Assembly (NCBI GenBank): GCA_030027265.1
Contig: JASENG010000005.1
Span: 1-64,000, forward strand
DNA length: 64,000 nt
Direction of reading: 5' to 3'
DNA from: Lysinibacillus fusiformis
GTDB taxonomy: Bacteria; Bacillota; Bacilli; Bacillales_A; Planococcaceae
Part shown: piece after piece, positions 43,316 through 51,431 of the stretch
Numbering within the stretch: position 1 is the first letter of the stretch
Layout: every line of letters starts with the position of its first letter
Position numbers and translations under genes: made by a program
The notes under the pieces: model-generated
Told to the model about the DNA's origin: nothing
What the model saw: only the letters and a program-made list of their open reading frames with translations
Database searches by the model: none

Positions 43316-44209
43316 CTATAATTTTACAATTAATTCACTTTTTATCACTTTCTTGCCATTCTGGTCATAATCATAGAAACCTGCCCCTGTTTTTACGCCC
43401 AGTTTTCCTGCTTCAACCATTTTTACCAGCAATGGACATGGACGGTATTTAGAATCTCTGAAACCTTCATATAACCCCTCCATTGTAGCAGTTAATGTTT
43501 CGATACCAACAAAATCAGCTAATGTTAGCGGTCCCATTTTGTGATTGGCCCCAATTTGCATAGCCGCATCCACATCTTCTGGTTTTACACCTTCCATAAC
43601 TAAATAGGCTGCCTCATTAACCATAGGAATCAACAGTCGATTGACGATAAATCCAGGGTAATCATTACAAAGCACTGCTCTTTTCCCAATTTTTTCTCCA
43701 AATTCTAGTGCGGTTTTGGTGATTTCCTCTGATGTGGCCAATCCAGGAATTACCTCCAATAAGCCCATCACCGGTACTGGGTAAAAAAAGTGTGTGCCGA
43801 CAACTTTATGAGGTCGTTTTGTTACCGAGCCTATTGCCGAAATAGACAATGCAGATGTGTTTGAAGCCAAGATCGCATTTTCATTGATGATTTCGTCAAG
43901 CTGCTTAAACACTTTTTTCTTTAAGTCTAGATTTTCTGGTACTGCTTCAATTACTAAGTCCACATTCTGGGCATCATGAAGTTCACTTGTAATATGAATG
44001 TTTTGCAAAGTTGATTGAATATGGGAGGAGTTAACTTCTCCTTTTTTCACTTTCTTCTCCAAGAAAAATTTAATTTTTTCAAGCCCTTTATTAAGCTGCT
44101 CTTCTGAAATATCAACCCAAGTGACTGATAATCCGGCTTCAGCGATTACTTGAGTAATTCCAGTCCCCATCAACCCTGCACCTACAACTGCTACTTTTCT
44201 AATTTCCAA
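43316..44209 (-). CDS. 3-hydroxyacyl-CoA (3-hydroxybutyryl-CoA) dehydrogenase
   Basis: An NAD-dependent enzyme oxidising 3-hydroxyacyl-CoA to 3-oxoacyl-CoA. The N-terminal Rossmann motif GAGLMGTGITQVIA and the hinge stretch EAVPENLDLKKKVFKQLD are seen. The catalytic His lies in VGTHFFYPVPVM, and the helical C-terminal dimer domain contains PGFIVNRLLIPMVNEA. Upstream candidate starts are TTG 44224 and ATG 44218, but GGAG lies 9 nt before a TTG at 44209 that gives the family-like MEIRKVAVVGAG; I prefer that (297 aa). An operator for the adjacent LacI regulator lies just upstream. Its product would feed the thiolase of the same island. Confidence 0.93.
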   Translation of the reverse strand: MEIRKVAVVGAGLMGTGITQVIAEAGLSVTWVDISEEQLNKGLEKIKFFLEKKVKKGEVNSSHIQSTLQNIHITSELHDAQNVDLVIEAVPENLDLKKKVFKQLDEIINENAILASNTSALSISAIGSVTKRPHKVVGTHFFYPVPVMGLLEVIPGLATSEEITKTALEFGEKIGKRAVLCNDYPGFIVNRLLIPMVNEAAYLVMEGVKPEDVDAAMQIGANHKMGPLTLADFVGIETLTATMEGLYEGFRDSKYRPCPLLVKMVEAGKLGVKTGAGFYDYDQNGKKVIKSELIVKL

Positions 44210-44222
44210 ATACTCCATCTCC

Positions 44223-44240
44223 AATCTAATCGTTTAGATT
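44223..44240. promoter_or_regulatory. LacI-family operator, site 2 (hydroxyacyl-CoA dehydrogenase)
   Basis: aatctaatcgtttagatt, ending 13 bp upstream of the chosen start and between lacI and this gene. It is the exact reverse complement of the site at 45378-45395. Confidence 0.85.
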
Positions 44241-44292
44241 TTTTGTAATATTGGCCTGATTATTAGGCCATATCTATGACTAAATTTTTTTA

Positions 44293-45312
44293 CTAACAAC
44301 TATTTCGCAAAATAAGTTCTGGCTGCAATATAATTTCATTATCCTTTTGCACTTTGTCTGTATTACTATTCAAGAGTTCAATTAAAATCTCTGCCGCCTG
44401 TCTTCCAATTTCCTTATTTTTCATATCAATTGAACTAAGGCCAATCAACTCACCAAATCTGTTATTATCGGTACCCATTAAATAAATATCATCGGGTATT
44501 TTTAATCCCTTTTCAGTTAACGCTTTAAATGCACCAAATGCCATTAAATCCGAAGAACAGAATATACATTCAGGCAAGCTGTTGCTTTCAAGCAATTTCA
44601 GCGTACTTTGATATCCGGCATTTTCATCAAACTCTTCATTCATGAAAAGCCATTCCTCTTTAAATATTAAACTCTCTTCTTTTACAGCTATTTTATAAGC
44701 ATTATATCTTTGCTGAAAAGTAGAAAACTCTTGAGGCCCTGCGTAAAAAGCAATTTTATTTATTTTTTTATTGATTAAATAGCGAATACCTTTTTCAACT
44801 GCAGCATAATTATCTACACCTACATATGATTCGTTTTCAAACAATAAATCAGGTTTCCGATTCACAAATACATAAGGTATATTGCTTTCGTTTAATACAT
44901 TGTAATCTATGTTTCTTTTAGTTGAGGCAGTTGTAATAAAAATCCCATCAACTTGTTTGCTTATTAAATTATCAATATACTTTTTTTCTTTCTCTATATC
45001 ATTTTCTGTATTACATAAAAACACTTCGTAGTTTTTGCCCCATGCGACTTCTTCAATACCCGAAATAAGCGCAGGATAAAATGGGTTTGTTATGTCTCTA
45101 ACAAGAATTCCCAAAGTTGATGTTTTCGAGTTTTTTAGACTTCTGGCAATATTATTCGGTCGATAGCCCATTTCATCTATGACTTTAAGAATCTTTTTTT
45201 TTGATTTTTCGCTAACAATGGGTAAATCGTTAATTACTGCAGAAACAGTTGCAACAGAATAGCCTGATTTTTTTGCTACGTCTTTAATAGTGAATTTCTC
45301 GGTGCTCTTCAT
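44293..45312 (-). CDS. LacI-family transcriptional regulator of the catabolic island
   Basis: A 339-aa repressor-type regulator. The N-terminal HTH (FTIKDVAKKSGYSVATVSAVIND, about 5-28) and hinge helix region (PNNIARSLKN) are followed by a periplasmic-binding-protein-like effector domain (TLGILVRDITNPFYPALISGIEE onward). The frame opens with a GTG at 45324, but the ATG at 45312 with GGAG about 11 nt upstream matches family length. An operator copy lies 66-83 bp upstream, so it probably represses itself, and further copies precede two genes of the island. The inducer is probably a pathway substrate or CoA intermediate. Confidence 0.94.
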   Translation of the reverse strand: MKSTEKFTIKDVAKKSGYSVATVSAVINDLPIVSEKSKKKILKVIDEMGYRPNNIARSLKNSKTSTLGILVRDITNPFYPALISGIEEVAWGKNYEVFLCNTENDIEKEKKYIDNLISKQVDGIFITTASTKRNIDYNVLNESNIPYVFVNRKPDLLFENESYVGVDNYAAVEKGIRYLINKKINKIAFYAGPQEFSTFQQRYNAYKIAVKEESLIFKEEWLFMNEEFDENAGYQSTLKLLESNSLPECIFCSSDLMAFGAFKALTEKGLKIPDDIYLMGTDNNRFGELIGLSSIDMKNKEIGRQAAEILIELLNSNTDKVQKDNEIILQPELILRNSC

Positions 45313-45377
45313 TCTTTTCGTCACTCCATTTTAAATTGATGTTACTTTTATTGAGATATCTGTTATGTTAAGTTCAA

Positions 45378-45395
45378 AATCTAAACGATTAGATT
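45378..45395. promoter_or_regulatory. LacI-family operator, site 3 (lacI autoregulation)
   Basis: aatctaaacgattagatt lies upstream of the LacI-family gene; one mismatched pair in an otherwise perfect 18-bp palindrome centred on CG. Confidence 0.85.
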
Positions 45396-45794
45396 CCGTT
45401 GCATTTTATTCAGTATAAACTCAATTTTCTGAACAGTAAATACTTTTTGATGAATAATTTCCCATATTTTCTCTTTTTTGCATAATTTCCTTTAAAATCA
45501 AACACTTTTCCTTAATCCTATGAAAAAATTCAACCGTTCACCACATCTTTTAAATAATTTTTTTAAACCCCTTTTGTTGTCAAAGACTGTGAACAGATTT
45601 ATTAATCTCTCTCTAAACTAAAATTCCAAAAAATATATATAGTATTCTCTATCTCAATTTCATGTCCCTGCAAGCCTTTGCAATACCAGTGATTTGTAGC
45701 TTTTGTATTCACTCCATGCTATAATAGAAATATTGTGTACAAAAGAGATTTTTGAAACAATTTAAATAGCTGAATATAAAAAGGAGGAGCTTAC
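45396..45794. other. Intergenic region between divergent lacI and ABC-F genes
   Basis: About 400 bp of AT-rich DNA with no gene that I can support on either strand. Near its right end an extended -10 (TG-n-TATAAT at 45717-45725) gives a leader of about 60 nt for the ABC-F gene. No attenuator-like hairpins of the kind that precede antibiotic-resistance ABC-F genes were evident. Confidence 0.5.
45717..45725 (+). promoter_or_regulatory. Extended -10 promoter of the ABC-F gene
   Basis: tgctataat: a TGn extension and a perfect -10 hexamer; no good -35 is present at the normal spacing, which extended -10 promoters tolerate. Confidence 0.6.
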
Positions 45795-47399
45795 ATGATT
45801 CAAGTCAGTAATGTAGGTCTTCGTTATGGCGATCGCAAATTATTTGAAGACGTAAATATCAAATTTACACCAGGGAACTGTTATGGTTTAATTGGTGCCA
45901 ATGGTGCTGGTAAATCCACATTCCTAAAAATCCTTTCAGGAGATATCGAACCTCAAGAAGGTCACGTATCAATGGGGAAAGACGAACGTTTATCCGTATT
46001 AAAACAGAACCACTTTGAATACGATGAATTTAACGTACTTGATACTGTGGTTATGGGGAACAAACGTCTTTGGGAAGTTAAAGCTGAAAAAGATGCAATT
46101 TATATGAAAGAAGAATTCTCTGATGAAGATGGCATGCGTGCAGCCGAATTAGAGGGTGAATTTGCAGACTTAAATGGATGGGAAGCAGAATCTGAAGCTG
46201 CAACATTATTAAATGGGTTAGGTATTGGCGATGAACTTCATTATGTGCAAATGGCAGATCTTGAAGGATCGGATAAAGTAAAAGTATTACTTGCTCAGGC
46301 TTTATTTGGTAAACCAGATGTACTATTACTCGATGAGCCTACCAACCACTTGGACTTAAAAGCCATCAAATGGCTGGAAGAATTTTTAATTAACTTTGAA
46401 AATACAGTAATCGTCGTATCCCATGACCGTCACTTCTTGAACAAAGTTTGTACGCATATTGCGGACCTGGACTTCTCTAAAATCCAAATTTATGTGGGGA
46501 ACTACGATTTCTGGTACGAGTCTAGCCAATTAGCACTTAAAATGGCTCAAGACCAAAACAAGAAAAAAGAAGAGAAAATTAAAGAACTGCAAGCTTTCGT
46601 TGCTCGTTTCTCTGCGAACGCTTCTAAATCAAGCCAAGCAACGTCACGTAAAAAAATGCTGGATAAAATCGAACTGGAAGATATCAAGCCTTCCAGCCGT
46701 AAATATCCATTTATTAACTTCCAAACCGGACGTGAAATTGGCAATGACGTTTTAACAGTGGATAGCTTATCTGCTTCTCAAGAAGGCGAACAATTATTCA
46801 AGGATATCCGCTTCATGATGAATAAGGAAGATAAAATCATTTTACTTGGAAATCCAATCGCCAAAACTGCTCTATTGGACGTTTTAATGGAGCAGCGCCA
46901 AGCTGATAGCGGTACATTCAAATGGGGTGTAACAACATCTCAAAGCTATTTTGAAAATGATCATGATAAATACTTTACTGGTTCTGAAAAAACATTGGTT
47001 GAATGGCTTCGTCAATATTCTCCAGAAGATGAAACAGAAAGCTTCCTGCGTGGATTCTTGGGCCGTATGTTATTCTCCGGTGAAGAAGTGAAGAAATCCC
47101 CTTCCGTTCTTTCAGGAGGAGAAAAAGTTCGCTGTATGTTATCTAAAATGATGCTTTCAAACTCAAATGTATTATTATTAGACGAACCTACTAACCACTT
47201 GGACCTAGAGTCAATCCAAGCGCTGAACGAAGGGTTAATCCGTTTCAAAGGTGCAATGATCTTCACATCACATGACCATCAGTTTATACAAACAATTGCT
47301 AACCGTGTCATTGAAATTCAGGAGGACGGTTCAATTCTGGATAAACAATTAACATATGATGAGTTCTTGGAGTGGAAAGAAGCTCAAGGGATTAAATAA
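45795..47399 (+). CDS. ykpA: ABC-F ATPase, YkpA/YbiT type
   Basis: A cytosolic protein with two ABC ATPase domains and no membrane part; ABC-F proteins act on the ribosome as translation factors. Domain 1 (1-260) has GANGAGKST (34-42) and LLLDEPTNHLDL. A charged linker follows (KMAQDQNKKKEEKIKEL). Domain 2 has LSGGEKVR and LLLDEPTNHLDL, but its Walker A reads GNPIAKTA in place of GxxGxGKS/T. B. subtilis YkpA, as I recall it, also has a degenerate second P-loop, so this seems normal for the subgroup. Length (534 aa) matches. AAGGAGG precedes the ATG. Confidence 0.95.
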   Translation: MIQVSNVGLRYGDRKLFEDVNIKFTPGNCYGLIGANGAGKSTFLKILSGDIEPQEGHVSMGKDERLSVLKQNHFEYDEFNVLDTVVMGNKRLWEVKAEKDAIYMKEEFSDEDGMRAAELEGEFADLNGWEAESEAATLLNGLGIGDELHYVQMADLEGSDKVKVLLAQALFGKPDVLLLDEPTNHLDLKAIKWLEEFLINFENTVIVVSHDRHFLNKVCTHIADLDFSKIQIYVGNYDFWYESSQLALKMAQDQNKKKEEKIKELQAFVARFSANASKSSQATSRKKMLDKIELEDIKPSSRKYPFINFQTGREIGNDVLTVDSLSASQEGEQLFKDIRFMMNKEDKIILLGNPIAKTALLDVLMEQRQADSGTFKWGVTTSQSYFENDHDKYFTGSEKTLVEWLRQYSPEDETESFLRGFLGRMLFSGEEVKKSPSVLSGGEKVRCMLSKMMLSNSNVLLLDEPTNHLDLESIQALNEGLIRFKGAMIFTSHDHQFIQTIANRVIEIQEDGSILDKQLTYDEFLEWKEAQGIK

Positions 47400-47406
47400 T
47401 GTACGA

Positions 47407-47437
47407 AAATCCGTAAACATAATACGTTTACGGATTT
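47407..47437 (+). terminator. Terminator of the ABC-F gene
   Basis: A 12-bp perfect stem (aaatccgtaaac / gtttacggattt) with a 7-nt loop and a T run, 7 bp past the stop. Confidence 0.93.
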
Positions 47438-47645
47438 TTTTATTGGGAACTCCTCAAAAGCCCGATATTCTTCCAGGATTAAATTTTTATTAGGCTTAAT
47501 TCAGCAACGATTAAATCTAGCCAGTAAAATTCAAATCGTAATATTGTTCCTAGTTTACATAATATTATTATTTTTCTATTTTAAAGCAGATTGCATATCT
47601 ATCCCCTTTTTATAATACGCTATCATTATTTAAAGGAGGTTTTGC

Positions 47646-48359
47646 ATGAGAAAGCTATTATTCATACTCTCTTCATTTTTTGTTTTAACTGCTTGCAGTG
47701 ATAAAGAACAAAAAGAATCGCAGGATGAAGCAGCTCCCCCATTAGAAAATATTGATGAACCAAAAGAAAACTTTGAAAACATTAACAATAATGGTGAAAA
47801 TGATCACTCAGAAAATGAGCCAGAAGAAACAGAAGGTGATTTGAAATGTTATTTCAAACCAGCAGATTCAACCGCTACATTCATTGGAGATGGCAATGAA
47901 TTTGCAAGTTATACCGAAAGAACAAAATGGTTAGCTGAAAACTATGTAGCAACCATCATTGATAACGGTGGTGCTGTAGTTATGAAAGTTTATCGTGTGC
48001 TAGATGACAAAATTATTTTAGTTATGGATGAGCTTGTTGAGGGTACGCCAGAAGACGCAACGTATCCAGATATTGGTTCCTTAACTGGACTGCCAGCTCT
48101 CGAGATATACTTGGCTGGGCCAATAGAAGTTGGTACTACCTTTGGAAATTGGACGATTGTCGAAACGAATATGACACTCGCTACTCCCTATCAAACCTTT
48201 AAAAATGTCTTGGTAATCGAAGAGACTGGAGAAGGATTTACAAACAAGAAGTTTTTTGTCGAGGATTACGGAGTCATTAAAACTGAATCTATTATGTCGC
48301 TTGAACTAAGTGAAGAAGTGATTGTAACTTCCACTTTGGAAAATCTCTCTCTGCATTAA
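47646..48359 (+). CDS. Uncharacterised lipoprotein
   Basis: A 237-aa protein with a signal peptide MRKLLFILSSFFVLTAC ending in a lipobox (Cys17), so it is anchored on the outer face of the membrane. A low-complexity acidic and Asn-rich linker (about 20-62) leads to a compact C-terminal domain (65-237) rich in beta strands. I do not recognise the domain; it has the look of small Bacillus lipoproteins of unknown role. AAAGGAGG lies 8 nt before the ATG. It is a single gene followed by a hairpin (gagacat / atgtctc at 48362-48389). Confidence 0.85.
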   Translation: MRKLLFILSSFFVLTACSDKEQKESQDEAAPPLENIDEPKENFENINNNGENDHSENEPEETEGDLKCYFKPADSTATFIGDGNEFASYTERTKWLAENYVATIIDNGGAVVMKVYRVLDDKIILVMDELVEGTPEDATYPDIGSLTGLPALEIYLAGPIEVGTTFGNWTIVETNMTLATPYQTFKNVLVIEETGEGFTNKKFFVEDYGVIKTESIMSLELSEEVIVTSTLENLSLH

Positions 48360-48424
48360 AAGAGACATCCCCCATCTTGGGAATGTCTCCAATTAACGAT
48401 TATAAATTTAATTAATAATTTTAA

Positions 48425-48625
48425 TTAAAGTTTTGTAACGTTAGCAGCTTGTGGTCCGCGGTTTCCATCAACAACCTCGAATTCCACTTTTTGACCTTCG
48501 TCAAGAGTTTTGAAACCGTCACCTTGGATAGCTGAAAAGTGTACGAATACGTCGTTTTCACCTTCAACTTCGATGAATCCAAAACCTTTTTCTGAGTTAA
48601 ACCATTTTACTGTACCTTGTTTCAT
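48425..48625 (-). CDS. Cold-shock protein (CspA/CspB family)
   Basis: A 66-aa single cold-shock domain that binds RNA and single-stranded DNA and acts as an RNA chaperone. RNP1 (KGFGFIEV, about 13-20) and RNP2 (VFVHFSAI, about 26-33) are intact, and the sequence begins [16 protein letters not shown] as in B. subtilis CspB. TTGGAGG lies 9-10 nt before the ATG. It is transcribed from a near-consensus promoter about 150 nt upstream and has a leader with a long stable hairpin, as is known for other csp mRNAs whose leaders control expression. Confidence 0.97.
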   Translation of the reverse strand: MKQGTVKWFNSEKGFGFIEVEGENDVFVHFSAIQGDGFKTLDEGQKVEFEVVDGNRGPQAANVTKL

Positions 48626-48687
48626 TTAAGAAAACCTCCAAAAAATTTAAATATTAACAATATGTGATTGATTTACCGTAATAAAAA

Positions 48688-48744
48688 ATTCACATATTAC
48701 AAAGAGTACCGATTTACACCGATCACTCTTTGTAATATGTGAAT
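48688..48744 (-). promoter_or_regulatory. Leader hairpin/attenuator of the csp gene
   Basis: Two 20-nt arms (48688-48707 and 48725-48744) are perfectly complementary around a 17-nt loop. On the minus strand the hairpin is followed by TTTTTTATT, so it is a textbook intrinsic terminator placed between the promoter and the csp ribosome binding site. The element aatatgtga of the 3' arm occurs again near 48659-48668, offering an alternative partner. A temperature- or factor-dependent switch is inferred. Confidence 0.8.
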
Positions 48745-48782
48745 CAATTTGTACCCGGTCCAGCAATATTATTGTTATTTAA

Positions 48783-48810
48783 ATTATACCATCTTATGAC
48801 ATTTTGTCAA
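48783..48810 (-). promoter_or_regulatory. Near-consensus sigmaA promoter of csp
   Basis: TTGACA (48805-48810), a 16-nt spacer and TATAAT (48783-48788), both hexamers perfect. Transcription would start near 48776 and give a leader of about 150 nt. Confidence 0.85.
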
Positions 48811-48878
48811 ATGCATTATTCAACTTTTTTAAAATTTTCACTTATTTCTGTTAATTGCTTGTTTCTTTATTTATTATT

Positions 48879-49157
48879 TTAAATCAACTTATCAACAATT
48901 ATTCCATGATAAATTTGGATATCGTCCTCACAGGCCTCGCAATATTCCCTTTCGTCATCTGTCCAAAAAGCATAATATTTATCATTCTTTGAAGATTCAT
49001 GTTCATACTTTTGACGAAAAGAATTTAAAGTTGCTTCAAGATTTTTTTGAAGTTCTTGTTCCGATTGAAATTGTGATGTTGCCACAATATTTGATTCCCA
49101 TCCTTCAAACATCCACCATGGTTCATAATCCGCTTTCATATATATGATCTGGTACAC
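48879..49157 (-). CDS. DUF1033 family protein
   Basis: A 92-aa cytosolic protein that I recognise as DUF1033 by its start MYQIIYMKADYEPWWMFEGWE and the C-terminal YCEACEDDIQIYHGI. Function is unknown. The start is a GTG at 49157 with AAAGGA about 10 nt upstream. It lies alone between the csp leader and the divergent xpaC operon. Confidence 0.85.
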   Translation of the reverse strand: MYQIIYMKADYEPWWMFEGWESNIVATSQFQSEQELQKNLEATLNSFRQKYEHESSKNDKYYAFWTDDEREYCEACEDDIQIYHGIIVDKLI

Positions 49158-49478
49158 TTTACGTTCGATCCTTTCCTTGTTGCTATTATGTATTTTAATG
49201 GAAAAGTTATGTCATTGTCTAATTTCAAAGCTTGAACTAACTTCAAATGATTATTTCGTAATAAAAAAATTCATCAATTTTCCTGTAGAAAAATTGGGTA
49301 TAAATTAGGTTATACTAATAGTAGTTTTTTTAGTATTTTATGTCTTGTATTCTTTCACATAATTATTTAATGTTATACTATAAATCAATCTATAAAATGA
49401 GTAAAAAATGTGGGTCTATTGAAACTTTTTCGTCTAAGCTTTCGTAATACTAGTATAGAAATTTAAGGGGGAACGAAT
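49158..49478. other. Divergent intergenic region before xpaC
   Basis: About 320 bp, AT-rich, without a gene that I can support. The only feature is the ECF-type promoter at 49420-49446 near the right end. Confidence 0.5.
49420..49446 (+). promoter_or_regulatory. SigmaW-like (ECF) promoter of xpaC-telA
   Basis: TGAAAC, a 17-nt spacer and CGTA, close to the sigmaW consensus TGAAAC-N16-CGTA. The transcript would start near 49453, just before the ribosome binding site at 49466-49471. The B. subtilis homologues xpaC-yaaN are, to my knowledge, in the sigmaW regulon. Confidence 0.7.
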
Positions 49479-50126
49479 ATGCTTGATGCCGCAAATTTCG
49501 TCACACGTCATGCACTGAACTTTTTAATCGGATTTACATCATTTACTTTATTAACTTTTGCTTCTGGCGATAATTCATCTTTAGTACTGTTACTAGCAGT
49601 ACTTAGTTACTTTATAAGCAATGGTGTTATAAAAGCGATTCAAAAATTAAGAATATGTAAAAAACTAGGACTATCACGTTCTGAATATAAACATATCGAA
49701 GATCAAATTAGACAAGCTAAGGGTCACATTCATTCCTTATCTCAACAATATATCCGCGTTCGTTCCGTACGTTCATTTAAATTGTTAAATGAAATGCTTA
49801 AATTATCAAAAAGAATTGTAAGCACTGTACAAGTGAACCCGCAGAAATTTTATTCGGTAGAGGATTTTTTCTATTCACACTTGCCTTCTACTGTTCAGTT
49901 AATACAAACTTACACAATGTTATCGCAATCTCCAGTAAAAGATACAGAAGTTCATCTAGCACTTGAAGAAACACGCAAAACATTAAAAGGTCTGCATGCA
50001 ATTATGGAAGATGATTTAAAATGTGCCATTGCATCTGATTTAGAAAGTTTAAGAATTGAATTGGATTTCGTAAAACATGAAAGTGCTAAAAAACTTCAAC
50101 AAATCAATCTTCGAGGTGAAAAATAA
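49479..50126 (+). CDS. xpaC: XpaC-like protein
   Basis: A 215-aa protein of the XpaC family, named for an X-phos hydrolysis phenotype; the biochemical role is not known. Two hydrophobic helices lie near the N-terminus (about 12-29 and 33-50), followed by a long helical, charged cytoplasmic part. AAGGGGG lies about 8 nt before the ATG. Its stop overlaps the ATG of the following telA gene by one base, so the pair is translationally coupled as in B. subtilis xpaC-yaaN. An ECF-type promoter upstream suggests induction by envelope stress. Confidence 0.88.
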   Translation: MLDAANFVTRHALNFLIGFTSFTLLTFASGDNSSLVLLLAVLSYFISNGVIKAIQKLRICKKLGLSRSEYKHIEDQIRQAKGHIHSLSQQYIRVRSVRSFKLLNEMLKLSKRIVSTVQVNPQKFYSVEDFFYSHLPSTVQLIQTYTMLSQSPVKDTEVHLALEETRKTLKGLHAIMEDDLKCAIASDLESLRIELDFVKHESAKKLQQINLRGEK

Positions 50127-51235
50127 TGACAAACGAAAAGAGCTCAAATCATCCATTTGAAGAGTTTTCAAATAATGAGAGCTCTTTTTTACATGTTTAC
50201 GAAAGCAGTCATAACACAATAGACACACCTGTTTTTTACTCCTTAAGTGTGGAAGAACAATCCCGCTCTTTATTATTAGCTAGCAAATTAGATGCATCCC
50301 AATATGAATATGTTTTACACTTTGGCTCTGAAATCCAACAGTCTCTAAAAAACTTTACTCATAATATGCTTATACGTGTACAACGTAATGATACTTCCCC
50401 AATCCGGGAGATTTTGCATAAACTAATAGAGCATTTAGATAAAATTAATCCTGATGATTTAATTGAAAAAGAAAGAGGTTTCCTTCAAAAACTATTCAAC
50501 CGTTCCAAAACATCCATTCAAGAAACAATGTCTCAATATAATCGGTTAAGCAAACAAATAGATCGTTTAGGCATTCAGTTACAGCATGCTCAAAAAGGAT
50601 TGCTTTCTGATATGAAAATGCTGAATGAATTATATCAACTAAATGAGGAATATTATCACAACCTAAATATCTACATTGCAGCCGGAGAAATGAAGAAAAA
50701 AGATTTATTTGCCAATCAGCTACCTGAATTAGAAAGGTCTGCCATTTCATCTAATAATCCTTTGGACAAACAACGATTAAATGATTTGCAAAGTTCCATT
50801 GAATGGCTGGATAAACGCATATATGACCTTCAAATCTCGCGAGAAATAGCGATTCAAACTGCTCCACAAATACGGATGATTCAACAAACAAACCAAATTT
50901 TAGTTGAGAAAATTCAGGAGTCTGTCATGACGACTATTCCATTATGGCAAACGCAAGTATCCATGCTCATTAATATGAATAATCAAAGAAGAGCGAATCA
51001 ATCCACTCGTCGTTTGATGGAGACTTCAGAAAAGATGTTACATAAAAACTCTAAAATGCTTGAAGCAACATCAAAAGATATAAATAAACACAAGATAATT
51101 TCCCATAGTGAAATCGATTTATTTAAACAAACCCAATTAGAATTAATCAACACCATCGAAGAAACTCTTCGTGTACAAGCCATTAGCAACGAACAGCAAG
51201 CATCGATGAAAGCAACCATCACTGATATTGATTAG
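50126..51235 (+). CDS. telA: TelA/YaaN-type toxic anion resistance protein
   Basis: A 369-aa TelA-family protein, paralogous to the one at 14734-15828. The two share the block RLGIQLQHAQKGLLSDMKMLNELYQLNEEYYHNLNIYIAAGEM (here about 150-193), as well as KRIYDLQISREIAIQTAPQIRMIQ. The protein is helical with coiled coils and no membrane segment. It begins inside the xpaC stop codon, so it needs XpaC translation. A strong terminator follows. In this pair XpaC would provide the membrane anchor for TelA; that is inference. Confidence 0.92.
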   Translation: MTNEKSSNHPFEEFSNNESSFLHVYESSHNTIDTPVFYSLSVEEQSRSLLLASKLDASQYEYVLHFGSEIQQSLKNFTHNMLIRVQRNDTSPIREILHKLIEHLDKINPDDLIEKERGFLQKLFNRSKTSIQETMSQYNRLSKQIDRLGIQLQHAQKGLLSDMKMLNELYQLNEEYYHNLNIYIAAGEMKKKDLFANQLPELERSAISSNNPLDKQRLNDLQSSIEWLDKRIYDLQISREIAIQTAPQIRMIQQTNQILVEKIQESVMTTIPLWQTQVSMLINMNNQRRANQSTRRLMETSEKMLHKNSKMLEATSKDINKHKIISHSEIDLFKQTQLELINTIEETLRVQAISNEQQASMKATITDID

Positions 51236-51271
51236 CCCTATTCAATGCTAAATCTGTTAATTTTGTTTCAC

Positions 51272-51308
51272 AAAAAGTATCCTTATCTTACTTTGAAGGA
51301 TACTTTTT
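51272..51308 (+). terminator. Terminator of xpaC-telA
   Basis: A 13-bp perfect stem (aaaaagtatcctt / aaggatacttttt) with an 11-nt loop and T run. Confidence 0.93.
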
Positions 51309-51383
51309 ACCTTGATCTATCCTTTAAATTCATTATCCGCATATCTACTGCTCCAAACGACCACTTATTAAAAGCTTACATAA

Positions 51384-51430
51384 AAAAGCACCTTATCTTC
51401 CCATATTGAGAAAGCTAAGGTGCATTTTTT
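51384..51430 (-). terminator. Terminator of the DUF6501 gene
   Basis: On the minus strand aaaaaatgcacctta pairs with taaggtgcttttt over a long loop and ends in a T run, directly after the stop at 51432. Confidence 0.8.
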
Positions 51431-51431
51431 A

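Noticed and set aside
46815-46905. Degenerate second Walker A (GNPIAKTA) in the ABC-F protein as a novelty
   Set aside because: As I recall, YkpA-type ABC-F proteins normally carry a degenerate second P-loop, so this is probably a family trait.
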